From Azoarcus sp031546845 (lineage in GTDB: Bacteria; Pseudomonadota; Gammaproteobacteria; Burkholderiales; Rhodocyclaceae): DNA of 64,000 bases. Both the position numbers and the translations under genes were made by a program. Positions 52,173 through 60,681 of the stretch are shown here, piece by piece. Position 1 is the stretch's first letter. Every line of letters begins with the position of its first letter. The notes beneath the pieces are model-generated. The model ran no database searches. It was given only the letters and a program-made list of their open reading frames with translations, and was not told where the DNA came from. Where the stretch lies: the NCBI GenBank assembly GCA_031546845.1, contig JAVBJT010000018.1:62001-126000 (forward strand), written 5' to 3'.

Positions 52173-53330
52173 GTGCAGCATAAATTTTCCCCCGACACTA
52201 TCTTGATGACGGGCGCGACGGGTGCGCTCGGGGCTGATCTTTTGCCCAAGCTGCTGCGCCGTTTTCCAGAGTCGCGGATCGTTGCCATCGTGCGCGGCAA
52301 AACCCAGCAGGGTGCCGAGGAGCGGTTGATCGATGCCGTCGAGACGCCCGAGTTGCCCGCAACGCAACTGATGGAGCGTGTCACCGTTCTGCAGGGCGAT
52401 ACTACCCGGCCGCGATTCGGCCTTGATGACGAAACCTACCAGCAGCTTTGCGCGGCGACCCGCAGGGTTTTTCATCTGGCGGCCAATGTGCGCTTCAGTG
52501 CCACCTTGCCTGAGTCCCGGACAGGGAACGTTGAGAGCACGAAGGTTGTGCTCGATTTCTGCAGAGACTGTCGCGACCGGCATCCGAATGACTTCGAATT
52601 GCATTACGCGTCCACCGCCTATGTGGTGGGTAACCGCCAGGGCCCGCTACGCGAGGATGAGCTCAATTGCGGGCAGGGGTTCTGGAATGCCTACGAGCAA
52701 TCCAAGCTCGAAGCGGAGGAGCTCGCGCTAGCGGCGCGCAAGGAAATGTCGGTTACCGTCTATCGCCCGAGCCAGGTCATTTGTTTGTCGGCATCGGGGA
52801 AAGTGCGCAAGCTTTTCGGTTTTCTGGAATTTCTCAAAATCGCCTGTACCGGCAGGGCGAAGCTTACGCATATCCCCGCCAATCCCAAGGTCCGCAGCGA
52901 CATGGTGCCGCTCGATTTTGTTTCCGATGCGATGGCCTATCTGAGCGGAGAAGCCGATACGCGCGGGAAAACCTACCATCTTGCCGCAGGCCTGGCGCGA
53001 ACCCTGCCATTGGAAGAGATCGCCGACATCGCGTACGAGATCGTGCGTGCTCACGTGCCTGCGTCCGAGCCGCTTTACAAGCCTCAATATCTCCCGGTTG
53101 GCCTCCTCGACACAGGAGGGCTGGAAGGCCAGATGAATAAATCGCTGGGCGGCCTCCTCAAGATCTACCAGACCTATCTGACATACGACCGCGATTTCCA
53201 GGTCGAAGAGACTTTGCAGCTCTTGGCCAAGGCCGGCATCGTTCTGCCGCCGATGGAGGAAACGCTGAAGCGCAGCGTGCGTTACGTTGTCGAGGAGTAT
53301 TTCGATGAAGAGAAATTCGCGCTGAATTGA
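52173..53330 (+). CDS. Thioester/fatty-acyl reductase (extended SDR)
   Basis: This 385-residue extended short-chain dehydrogenase resembles fatty-acyl reductases and the terminal thioester-reductase domains of synthases. The NADPH site is ILMTGATGALGADLLPKLLR and the catalytic Tyr174/Lys178 are in FWNAYEQSKLEAEELA, with the Thr/Ser of YASTAYVVG before them. These enzymes release an acyl-ACP or acyl-CoA by reduction to an aldehyde or alcohol. The C-terminal part, with QYLPVGLLDTGGLEG, recalls the helical C-terminus of acyl reductases. The GTG at 52173 is used because AAGGA lies seven bases before it; a TTG at 52167 is too close to that site. Confidence 0.86.
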   Translation: MQHKFSPDTILMTGATGALGADLLPKLLRRFPESRIVAIVRGKTQQGAEERLIDAVETPELPATQLMERVTVLQGDTTRPRFGLDDETYQQLCAATRRVFHLAANVRFSATLPESRTGNVESTKVVLDFCRDCRDRHPNDFELHYASTAYVVGNRQGPLREDELNCGQGFWNAYEQSKLEAEELALAARKEMSVTVYRPSQVICLSASGKVRKLFGFLEFLKIACTGRAKLTHIPANPKVRSDMVPLDFVSDAMAYLSGEADTRGKTYHLAAGLARTLPLEEIADIAYEIVRAHVPASEPLYKPQYLPVGLLDTGGLEGQMNKSLGGLLKIYQTYLTYDRDFQVEETLQLLAKAGIVLPPMEETLKRSVRYVVEEYFDEEKFALN

Positions 53331-53439
53331 TGCGCGGGGCCAAGGCTCCCTCGAATTTCCCCATTACCGGTGTCTCGCCGCCGCCAGAATCCGCGCCGTC
53401 GGGTGTGGCGGCAGGCGGCGGGCCCGCTAGGAACATACA

Positions 53440-54987
53440 ATGGAAAATCAGTACGACGTAATCGTGATCGGCGCCGGCCTGGGAGGGCTCGCCACAGGCA
53501 GCTTATTGGCCCAGCAAGGCCGCAAAGTCATTGTGTTCGAGAAGCACACCAAGCCTGGCGGCTATGCGACTAATTTTGAGCGCGAGAATTTTGCGTTCGA
53601 CGTGTCGCTTCATGCGTTGAACGGTGCGACGCCCGGCACGCCGTCGTATCGATTTCTAGAAAAATGTGGCGTTGCGGACCGGGTACGCTTCCTTCCGCAG
53701 AAAAACGTTTACCGGATCGTCACGGATAAGGACGAAATGCTCGTCAAGCACGGCGGGGTTGAGCAGTACAAAAAACTCTTGCTGACGAAATTTCCCGAAG
53801 AAGGCGCTAATCTCGACCGTTTATTTACAGAGGCGGAAAAAACGTTCAAGGAAGCGGCGAAGTTCTTGCATTCCTCCTTCCCCTTCTGGCTGCGTTTCAC
53901 TCTTGCGCCGCTGATATTTCCGCGGCTGGTGCGTTACGAGAAAACCACCGTCCATGAGTTTTTCTCCCGCTTCACGGAAAACGAGGAGTTAAAGGAGATT
54001 CTTGCCGCGCAATGGCCCTATTACGGATTGCCGCCCAAGAAATTGTCTTTCTTTTATTTTTCCTACCCCTTTTTCGATTATCTCGCGCATGGCGGTTATT
54101 CGGTCGAAGGCGGTTCGCAGAAGCTTTCCGATGCCATGCGCGATGTCATCGAGGAGCATGGCGGGAAGGTCGTGCTTTCGTCCAGGGTCACCGATATCCA
54201 CATCGAAAACAATCAGGTGTGCGGCATTACCGCGCGCAAGATCGGCAAGGTGACGGCGCCGGCCGTGGTCAGCAATATCGTGCCGCACGAAATCGTCAGA
54301 ATGGCGGGCAAGGGCGCTTTCCCGTCTTCCTTCCATGCGAAATTGATGGTCATGCGGCCGTCCTTGTCCGGGTTCCAGATGTTCCTCGGGCTCGATTGCC
54401 CATTGAGCGAGTTCGGTGTGCCGGAAGACGAATACAGTGTCTTCCACCTGCCGACCATAGATTCGTCCGCGCAATACAAAAATATGATGTCCGGTAAACA
54501 GGACGGCGACGATACCTATCTGTTCGTCAACTATTTCACCAATGTCGATCCGACGCTGGCGCCGAAAGGAAAGTCGACGATAGGGATTTTTTCTCTGGTT
54601 TCCGGGCATATCTGGCAGGGACTCCCCAAAAGCGAATACCGTGAAAAGAAAGCGGCGATGGTCAAGGTGCTTCTCGACCGGATGGAGCGAAAGCTCCCTG
54701 GCCTTTCGCAGCATATCGAGGTTATGGAGGCCGGAACCCCAACAACGATGCAGAAGTACACCGCAAGCTCCTTTGGCAGTTTCAACGGTTTCGAACAAAG
54801 CGTTCAGCAGTCGGGATTGTTCAAACGCTTCCCGATGCACTATCCGGTGAAAGGGCTTTATCAGGTCGGCGCGTGGACATTCCCCGGCGGCGGTTACCTG
54901 GGCGCGATGATGTCGGCGCAGGCGCTGGTGGATCGTCACTTCCGTAAGAAACGCGGGTTGGGGCGTCTTCTGCCCGGCGTGTTTTGA
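53440..54987 (+). CDS. CrtI/RetSat-like FAD oxidoreductase
   Basis: This 515-residue flavoprotein is of the phytoene desaturase/retinol saturase superfamily. The N-terminal FAD site is YDVIVIGAGLGGLATGSLLA, with Glu34 and a GGYATNF block, and the C-terminal VGAWTFPGGGYLGAMMSAQA closes the FAD site as in CrtI and RetSat. These enzymes add or remove hydrogens, or isomerise double bases, in long polyene chains. In this cluster the substrate is probably an acyl chain with several double bonds rather than a carotenoid, since no carotenoid genes are near. GGAAC precedes the ATG. A 7-bp GC-rich hairpin (53380–53412) lies just upstream. Confidence 0.86.
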   Translation: MENQYDVIVIGAGLGGLATGSLLAQQGRKVIVFEKHTKPGGYATNFERENFAFDVSLHALNGATPGTPSYRFLEKCGVADRVRFLPQKNVYRIVTDKDEMLVKHGGVEQYKKLLLTKFPEEGANLDRLFTEAEKTFKEAAKFLHSSFPFWLRFTLAPLIFPRLVRYEKTTVHEFFSRFTENEELKEILAAQWPYYGLPPKKLSFFYFSYPFFDYLAHGGYSVEGGSQKLSDAMRDVIEEHGGKVVLSSRVTDIHIENNQVCGITARKIGKVTAPAVVSNIVPHEIVRMAGKGAFPSSFHAKLMVMRPSLSGFQMFLGLDCPLSEFGVPEDEYSVFHLPTIDSSAQYKNMMSGKQDGDDTYLFVNYFTNVDPTLAPKGKSTIGIFSLVSGHIWQGLPKSEYREKKAAMVKVLLDRMERKLPGLSQHIEVMEAGTPTTMQKYTASSFGSFNGFEQSVQQSGLFKRFPMHYPVKGLYQVGAWTFPGGGYLGAMMSAQALVDRHFRKKRGLGRLLPGVF

Positions 54988-55028
54988 TTTTCCATCTTCC
55001 CAGTGCTTTATCCGCATCCCAGGGCGCT

Positions 55029-55703
55029 ATGAATACCCCAGCAGTAAGCCTTGACGGTGTCGTCAAGCACTATCACGTCGGAGGCGAGAGCGTTGCCGCC
55101 CTGAAAGGCGTCAGCCTCGACGTGCCGCAAGGCGCTTTTTGCGCGGTACGCGGTCCGTCGGGAAGCGGCAAGAGCACCTTGCTCAATATCTGCGGGCTCA
55201 TCGATTCTTTCGATACCGGGCGTTACCTCCTGGACGGACGGGATATCGGTGCGTGCGATGAAACGGCGCGCACCCTAATCCGCCGTCAGCGTATCGGCTT
55301 CATATTCCAGAGTTACAACCTGATTCCCGTCATGTCAGTGCATGACAATGTCGCCTATCCGTTGTTGCTCACGGGCGAGTCGGCCGAAGAGCGCGGCCGC
55401 CGCGTGGCGGAAATACTCGAACAGGTGGGGTTGAGCGGTTTTGCCGACCGTCCGCCCGAGCAACTCTCCGGCGGTCAACGCCAGCGCGTGGCCATTGCCC
55501 GCGCGCTGGTGAAGCGGCCTGTGTTGGTGATTGCCGATGAGCCGACCGCCAATCTGGATACGGCGACCGCGCAACAGATCATCGATTTGATGAAAGACCT
55601 GGGCCAGCGTTTTGGCACGACCTTTTTGATTGCGACGCACGATGAGCGGATGACCGCGCACTGCGACCAGGTGTATTCGATGGTCGATGGAGTGTTGCAG
55701 TGA
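55029..55703 (+). CDS. LolD-like ABC transporter ATPase
   Basis: This 224-residue cytosolic ATPase is of the LolD/MacB type. The order is Walker A GPSGSGKSTLLNICGLID (residues 42–50), Q-loop FIFQSYNLIPVMSVHDNVAY, signature PEQLSGGQRQRVAIARALVK, Walker B VLVIADEPTANLD and the switch His in ATHDERM. It powers the FtsX-type permease that follows with an overlapping start (GTGA), so the two form one transporter. The ATG at 55029 is preferred over an in-frame start at 54984 that would overlap the FAD gene. Confidence 0.93.
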   Translation: MNTPAVSLDGVVKHYHVGGESVAALKGVSLDVPQGAFCAVRGPSGSGKSTLLNICGLIDSFDTGRYLLDGRDIGACDETARTLIRRQRIGFIFQSYNLIPVMSVHDNVAYPLLLTGESAEERGRRVAEILEQVGLSGFADRPPEQLSGGQRQRVAIARALVKRPVLVIADEPTANLDTATAQQIIDLMKDLGQRFGTTFLIATHDERMTAHCDQVYSMVDGVLQ

Positions 55704-56914
55704 ATTTTTTTGCCCTGGCTTGGAAGAATGTCCTGCGCAACCGGCGCCGCTCGTTGATTACGATCTTCATCGCGGCGCTTGGGTGCGCCGCGATTCTGGT
55801 TGCGGGCGGTTTCGCGCTTTACACCTATGAAACCCTGAGCGACAACGCGGCCCGGGAATATGGACACCTGACCGTTGCCCACAAGGATTTCTTCGAGCGC
55901 GACGAAGAAACGCCGATGCAGTTCGGGATGAAGAATCCTGCGGAATTGTCGGAAAGGCTGCGGCAGGATTCGCGTGTGCGCCATATTCTGCCGCGGGTTT
56001 CATTTTCCGGATTGATCTCGAATGGCGATAAATCCGTGATCTTTCTCGGTACCGGCGCCGATTTGAATTCTGAGGCCGAGGTGCGTGGCCCTTTTCTGCG
56101 CGTGCTCGAAGGGAGTGTGAAGGCTTCGGAGTCGGGTGGTGAGCCTTATGTTCTGCTCGGAACCGATCTGGCCCGCAGCCTCGGCGCCCATCCGGGAACC
56201 GGTCTGACGCTAATGGCAACCACCGTCGAAGGCAGTATCAATGCCATTGACGTTGTCGTCTCCGGTATCGTCACCACCGGGTGGAGCGAGGCGGACAAAC
56301 GGCTTGTCTATGTGGATGTGAAGCCCGCGCAACGGCTTCTGGCCACGGATAAGGTCAGTACCCTATCCGTCTACCTGTCGGATCTGGATCAGGTTGCCGA
56401 CGCGCAGGAGAAAATGGCCGCGGCGGAACCCGAATTGGCCTTCCGGCCCTGGTGGGGGCAGGCGTTCTACTATCACTCCGTCAAAGGGCTGTACAACCGT
56501 ATTTTTGGGCTCTTGGGCATCATCATCACGGCGCTGGTTCTGTTTTCCGTCGTCAACACGCTGGCGATGGCCGTTGTCGAACGGACCCGGGAAATTGGCA
56601 CGCTGCGCGCGTTGGGCGCCCATCCTCAAGAAGTTGTCGCACAGTTCGTGCGCGAGGGCATGCTGATCGGCATTGCCGGCGTGATCGCCGGCAATCTTCT
56701 GGCGGGGCTGGTGACGGTGTTGCTGCCGCATCTGGGATTCCAAATGCCGCCGCCACCCGGACGCTCAGCGGGATATCCGCTCCTGGTCAGCGCTTCCGTT
56801 CCTATTTATGTCGCCACCGATGCCGTCATCGTCTTTCTGTGCTGCGCGGCGGCTTGGTTTGTCAGCCGCAATGCCGCGCGCAAACCCATTGTGGAGGCTC
56901 TGGGCCATGTTTAA
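55700..56914 (+). CDS. LolE/MacB-type permease (FtsX domain)
   Basis: This 404-residue inner-membrane protein has the LolC/E–MacB plan: one N-terminal membrane segment (about 20–42), a large periplasmic domain (about 45–270), then three C-terminal segments with the FtsX signature VVERTREIGTLRALGAHP. Relatives pull lipoproteins or other lipidic cargo from the inner membrane. It uses a GTG start overlapping the ATPase stop, and overlaps the LolA-like gene downstream by eight bases. Only one permease gene is present, so it probably works as a homodimer. The cargo is probably the cluster's lipid product. Confidence 0.88.
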   Translation: MNFFALAWKNVLRNRRRSLITIFIAALGCAAILVAGGFALYTYETLSDNAAREYGHLTVAHKDFFERDEETPMQFGMKNPAELSERLRQDSRVRHILPRVSFSGLISNGDKSVIFLGTGADLNSEAEVRGPFLRVLEGSVKASESGGEPYVLLGTDLARSLGAHPGTGLTLMATTVEGSINAIDVVVSGIVTTGWSEADKRLVYVDVKPAQRLLATDKVSTLSVYLSDLDQVADAQEKMAAAEPELAFRPWWGQAFYYHSVKGLYNRIFGLLGIIITALVLFSVVNTLAMAVVERTREIGTLRALGAHPQEVVAQFVREGMLIGIAGVIAGNLLAGLVTVLLPHLGFQMPPPPGRSAGYPLLVSASVPIYVATDAVIVFLCCAAAWFVSRNAARKPIVEALGHV

Positions 56915-57719
56915 GCCGTTATCCAAGCTGGCGCGTCGTTTGCCATCGTTCCTCTTATTGCCATTGTTGTTTCAGGCGGGCGTTTGTATGGCCGCTGACG
57001 ATGACGTTTCCGCGCTGTTACGGCAGGCCGATGCCTACCGCCGCCCCTCCGCCTCCGTGCGAGTCGAAGCCGAAGTCAAGCAGTATCGGCACGGCGAACT
57101 CGACAAGGAGCGGCTCTACACGATCTATATCAAGCCGGGCCGGCGATCGCTGGTACTGATGAAATCGCCGTCGGAAATCGGGCAAAAAGTCCTGATGCTG
57201 GGCGAACAGTTCTGGCTGCTGACACCGGACAGCCAACGCCCGTTGCGCATCACCGCCAATCAAAAGCTGCTGGGCGAAGCCTCCACCGGAGATATCGCCG
57301 ATATGACCTGGAGCGAGGATTACCAAGGCAAGCTCGTTGGCGAGGTCGATTGCCCTCAGCCGCCGTCCGGATTGCCCGATCTTTCCTTATCCGGCAAACA
57401 GGGACGTTGCCTGCATCTCGATCTGACAGCGGCCGCACCCGGCGTCACCTATGCGCGCCTCGATCTTTTCCTGGAGAAAACCAGCAAGTTGCCGGTCAAG
57501 GCCGATCTGTTCGTCGGTTCCGGCAAGCGCGCCAAGGAAGCCTGGTATCTGGACAAGGAGAGCGACGGTCAGCGGCGCATCATGGCGATGCTCTTGCTCG
57601 ACGATATCCAGACAACACGGCAGACGGTGATTTTTTATAAAAGCATCGTCCCGAAAGAAGCCCCTGATGAATTTTTCAACCCGGCGGCATTGGTGCGCAA
57701 TACGCTTTCTGGATGGTGA
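56907..57719 (+). CDS. LolA-like periplasmic lipid/lipoprotein carrier
   Basis: This 270-residue exported protein starts MFKPLSKLARRLPSFLLLPL, with a signal peptide ending near CMAA|DDDV. The mature part matches the LolA-like outer-membrane lipoprotein-sorting family: SASVRVEAEVKQYRHGEL, TIYIKPGRRSLVLMKSPSE, QKVLMLGEQFWLLTPDSQRP, YQGKLVGEVDCPQP and TYARLDLFLEKTSKLPVKAD. Such proteins cradle acyl chains across the periplasm. The gene overlaps the permease upstream, supporting a relay from permease to carrier. Confidence 0.88.
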   Translation: MFKPLSKLARRLPSFLLLPLLFQAGVCMAADDDVSALLRQADAYRRPSASVRVEAEVKQYRHGELDKERLYTIYIKPGRRSLVLMKSPSEIGQKVLMLGEQFWLLTPDSQRPLRITANQKLLGEASTGDIADMTWSEDYQGKLVGEVDCPQPPSGLPDLSLSGKQGRCLHLDLTAAAPGVTYARLDLFLEKTSKLPVKADLFVGSGKRAKEAWYLDKESDGQRRIMAMLLLDDIQTTRQTVIFYKSIVPKEAPDEFFNPAALVRNTLSGW

Positions 57720-57808
57720 TGGGGTACGGTCGATTCGATGGGAGAAATACCGCCGCCGTATTTTTCCATCCGATAATTTCGGTACAACAGGGGACGGCAA
57801 GGTGGCGC

Positions 57809-59038
57809 ATGCGCATTGCCGCCGTTTTATCGGTTGTGGCGGCAGGGCTGGTTCCCTCATTCCCGGTTCACGCCCTAGAGCTCAACGCCAATCTTTCCGT
57901 TGCGCCCGAATATCACAGCAACAATCGCGATAGCCCCTACTACGTAGGGCCGCCGACGGTGCCCGAACGATACCCGGCATCGCGGCAGGATCTGGAAGTA
58001 CGCGCGCAGGAAGGTGGCGCATTCATCCAAAGCACACTGCGCTGGCAAACCGAGCGCGGAGCGGAACCCGAAGCCCGTTACATCGCCAATCAGTTTTATT
58101 ACGACGGCAGTTTAGGCGAGGGATTGAATTGGACGGCGGGCAAGAAAGTGCTGACCTGGGGCGTGGGGTTCGCTTTCCGGCCGCTGGATGTGGTGCAGCG
58201 CGAAGACCGCCGTAAAGTGAATCAACCCGCGCTGGTCGGGCGGCCGTTGCTCGCAATGGAATATTTCACCGCCTCGGACGCGTGGACCGTCGCCTGGGTC
58301 AACCCGACGCGTGGAGAAGACGGTTCGGACCGCCAGGATGAAGCGCTGGCGTTGCGTTGGTACCGCTTTGACGGAAACGACGATTTGCACGCTGTCATGC
58401 GCTTTTCCCGCAAGCGGAAGGTGGAGGGCGGCGTCGGCGCAACCCGGGTCGTCGGCGACGAATGGTCGTTTCATGGCGCCGCGCTTTACGGACGGCGGTA
58501 CACGAAAACCCTGAACGCCTTGACCGAAGATTCCGATCTTTTCGCCTCCGCCAATCCGATGACGGAAGAGGTCAAATACAACGGAATCAAGGCGGTGGCC
58601 GGCGTGCAGTGGACCGGGAAATCCGGCTGGAGCGCGCTGGCGGAGGCGTATTACGACGCAGACGCCTACAGCCGTGACGAATGGCGGCGGCTCGACAATC
58701 TCACCTCCAGACAAATCATGGCGGCGAGCCTTGTGCCGCCATTGGCCGTGGAGGGCAACATCGCTTGGTCCAGTCAGGCTTATCTCAATACCAATCTATT
58801 GCGCGAAAACGTACTGCTGCGTCTGGCTTATGACGACAGTGACGGCTTCAAGCCCTATGTCGAGCTTCTCATGACGCCACGTGACTGGGGCATGGCACTG
58901 ACGGCCGGATTTGCTTACGAAAGGGACCGTCAGCGTTTTTCCGGAGGCATTCGCTATTTGGGCGGCGCGAACGACTCGGTTTACGCGCGCGCGCCGGAGA
59001 AAAATATTTTCTGGCTCCAATGGAATCTGGCGCTATAG
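57809..59038 (+). CDS. Outer-membrane barrel-like protein
   Basis: This 409-residue exported protein has a signal peptide (MRIAAVLSVVAAGLVPSF, cleavage near VHA|LELN). The mature part is rich in alternating polar/hydrophobic strands with aromatic ends (YIANQFYYDGSLGEGLNW, VLTWGVGFAFRPLDVVQRED, DEWSFHGAALYGRRYTKT, MALTAGFAYERDRQRFSGGI), and ends in IFWLQWNLAL, as outer-membrane β-barrels do. I do not recognise a specific family. The start at 57809 with AAGGTGG before it is preferred to an ATG at 57713 that overlaps the LolA-like gene. It probably completes the export route to the outer membrane. Confidence 0.76.
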   Translation: MRIAAVLSVVAAGLVPSFPVHALELNANLSVAPEYHSNNRDSPYYVGPPTVPERYPASRQDLEVRAQEGGAFIQSTLRWQTERGAEPEARYIANQFYYDGSLGEGLNWTAGKKVLTWGVGFAFRPLDVVQREDRRKVNQPALVGRPLLAMEYFTASDAWTVAWVNPTRGEDGSDRQDEALALRWYRFDGNDDLHAVMRFSRKRKVEGGVGATRVVGDEWSFHGAALYGRRYTKTLNALTEDSDLFASANPMTEEVKYNGIKAVAGVQWTGKSGWSALAEAYYDADAYSRDEWRRLDNLTSRQIMAASLVPPLAVEGNIAWSSQAYLNTNLLRENVLLRLAYDDSDGFKPYVELLMTPRDWGMALTAGFAYERDRQRFSGGIRYLGGANDSVYARAPEKNIFWLQWNLAL

Positions 59039-59101
59039 GCAGTTTTCGATGCCAGAGCGCTTCGGCCTGAATCCGGAGGCTCGCCATCGAGGGAGAAATT
59101 C

Positions 59102-60475
59102 ATGACAAATGTTTTTAGTACGCAGACGCGCAACGATCCATTGTGTGGGTTTTTCCGTTGGGGATCGAAACTCTTCGAAATCACCAACCACCACATCTAC
59201 ATCGTGCAAGGTGAAATCGATGCGGGATTGTTGCGACAGGCATTGCGCCGGACTGTCGAGCAGTTCGAAATCCTGCGCGATCTTTGTTTGCGTGACAGCA
59301 AGCATGGCGCGATACAAGAAAGCGACGGCGCCATCTATACGCTCGATACCCCACACCCTTTGTCATTCGAATCCGGGGCGTTCAGAAAAACGCTGATGGA
59401 TTTCGTTGCCTCGACGGAGCCGGGAGGATTGGTGCGCACCCCCGTCAGAGTACATCTCGCCTATTCGGAAAACCGAAATCAGACCTGTGTTCACCTCGGC
59501 ATTTCTCACGACGTGGCGGATGTCAAAAGCGGCAACATCGTGATGGCGCGGCTGATGGAAGAGTACGCCGCGCTGCGTGGAGCCCCAGGCGCGGATGCCG
59601 CTCAACCGCCAGCGGCGGATAAGCGTTTTTATGAGCATCACCCCTTGAGCCGTATTCAACCCGGCTGGTTTTCTTCCCGCGCCGTGATCAAGCGCAAGGC
59701 CAGGGCAAATCTGAGTATCGCGAAACGTATGTTGTCGTCGGAGAGGACATGGCTCGGCTCTGTCGATGGCGACAAGGAAGGCAATCCGTCCGCCGGCAGC
59801 GCTGGGAACGATTTTTATCATTTGATTCTGCCGGAATCCCTGCAGAAAAATATCCATGAAGCCGCGCGGCGCCACGGTGTCACGGTCAATACCCTCTTTT
59901 CCGGCGCGCTCGTCGGATATATCGAGCGGCATCAGGCGCGAAAATCGTCACCGGCCGTTTATACGGTGGCGGTCAGCCTGCGGAAATTGATCGAATCCTC
60001 TTATTACGAGACGTTCAGAAGCTACATGGTCGACTGCACGCTGAAAATCGCGCGGTATCTGGATAAGCGGGAACGGCTGCGCACGATCGAAAACGAAATG
60101 GCGGCGATTCGCAATGGGCGGCTGGAACTCGAACTGGGCAGAATGGAAAGCGCGATTCCCTTATTCCACGATCCGGTACCCCGGCGGTTGGCCTTTTGGA
60201 TCATGGAGCGAACGCAGGGGACCAATATTCTTTATTCCAATCCTGGGGTCATCGAAGAAAGCTTCTCGTTTTTTGGCACGGACGATCTGCCGATTCTGGA
60301 TACGCTCACGTTCGGCTGTCTCGTTCATCCTTACGACATCATGTTTCTCACGCCGACGATCAATGGCCGAATGCAACTGGATATCGTCTATCGGCGGCAC
60401 CGATTCAGCGATATTCAGAAGCAGTTCGTCGCTCCCTTCCTGGAAGAACTCGACGGCATAATCGATTTGGCGTAA
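59102..60475 (+). CDS. Free-standing condensation/acyltransferase-type protein
   Basis: This 457-residue protein has the fold pattern of CoA-dependent acyltransferases, NRPS condensation domains and PapA/wax-ester synthases. The catalytic motif HHxxxDG appears as SHDVADVKSG: the second His (His136) and Asp140 are kept, the first His is Ser and the Gly is moved. A second half has DFYHLILPESLQKNIHEAAR and NTLFSGALVGYIERHQARK. It lacks a carrier domain or AMP ligase, so it is a stand-alone acyl transferase, possibly esterifying the alcohol made by the thioester reductase. It has a GGGAG site and ends the cluster. Confidence 0.82.
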   Translation: MTNVFSTQTRNDPLCGFFRWGSKLFEITNHHIYIVQGEIDAGLLRQALRRTVEQFEILRDLCLRDSKHGAIQESDGAIYTLDTPHPLSFESGAFRKTLMDFVASTEPGGLVRTPVRVHLAYSENRNQTCVHLGISHDVADVKSGNIVMARLMEEYAALRGAPGADAAQPPAADKRFYEHHPLSRIQPGWFSSRAVIKRKARANLSIAKRMLSSERTWLGSVDGDKEGNPSAGSAGNDFYHLILPESLQKNIHEAARRHGVTVNTLFSGALVGYIERHQARKSSPAVYTVAVSLRKLIESSYYETFRSYMVDCTLKIARYLDKRERLRTIENEMAAIRNGRLELELGRMESAIPLFHDPVPRRLAFWIMERTQGTNILYSNPGVIEESFSFFGTDDLPILDTLTFGCLVHPYDIMFLTPTINGRMQLDIVYRRHRFSDIQKQFVAPFLEELDGIIDLA

Positions 60476-60681
60476 TGGAATCCGGTGGCGTTGGATTTCC
60501 GCATGGCGCCGCGATTTGTCCCTGCCTGCCTACTATGCTTGCAGTAGTTCACCGAATTTGCAGGTCAAGCGCGCGGTTCGGGGGCGAATGAGCGCCAGCG
60601 ATACGTGGCACGGGGGGCGTCTTCTTTGTGCCTGCGGCATACTATCGCGCTCCGGCATGACGGGTTTTCGTGGAGCGGATC

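Noticed and set aside
47837..60475. Aryl polyene, NRPS or carotenoid cluster
   Set aside because: No aryl-ammonia lyase, AMP ligase, MMPL exporter, adenylation or carrier-modular synthase, or isoprenoid genes; the overlap is limited to KS, ACP, ketoreductase, LolA-like and single CrtI-like and C-domain proteins.
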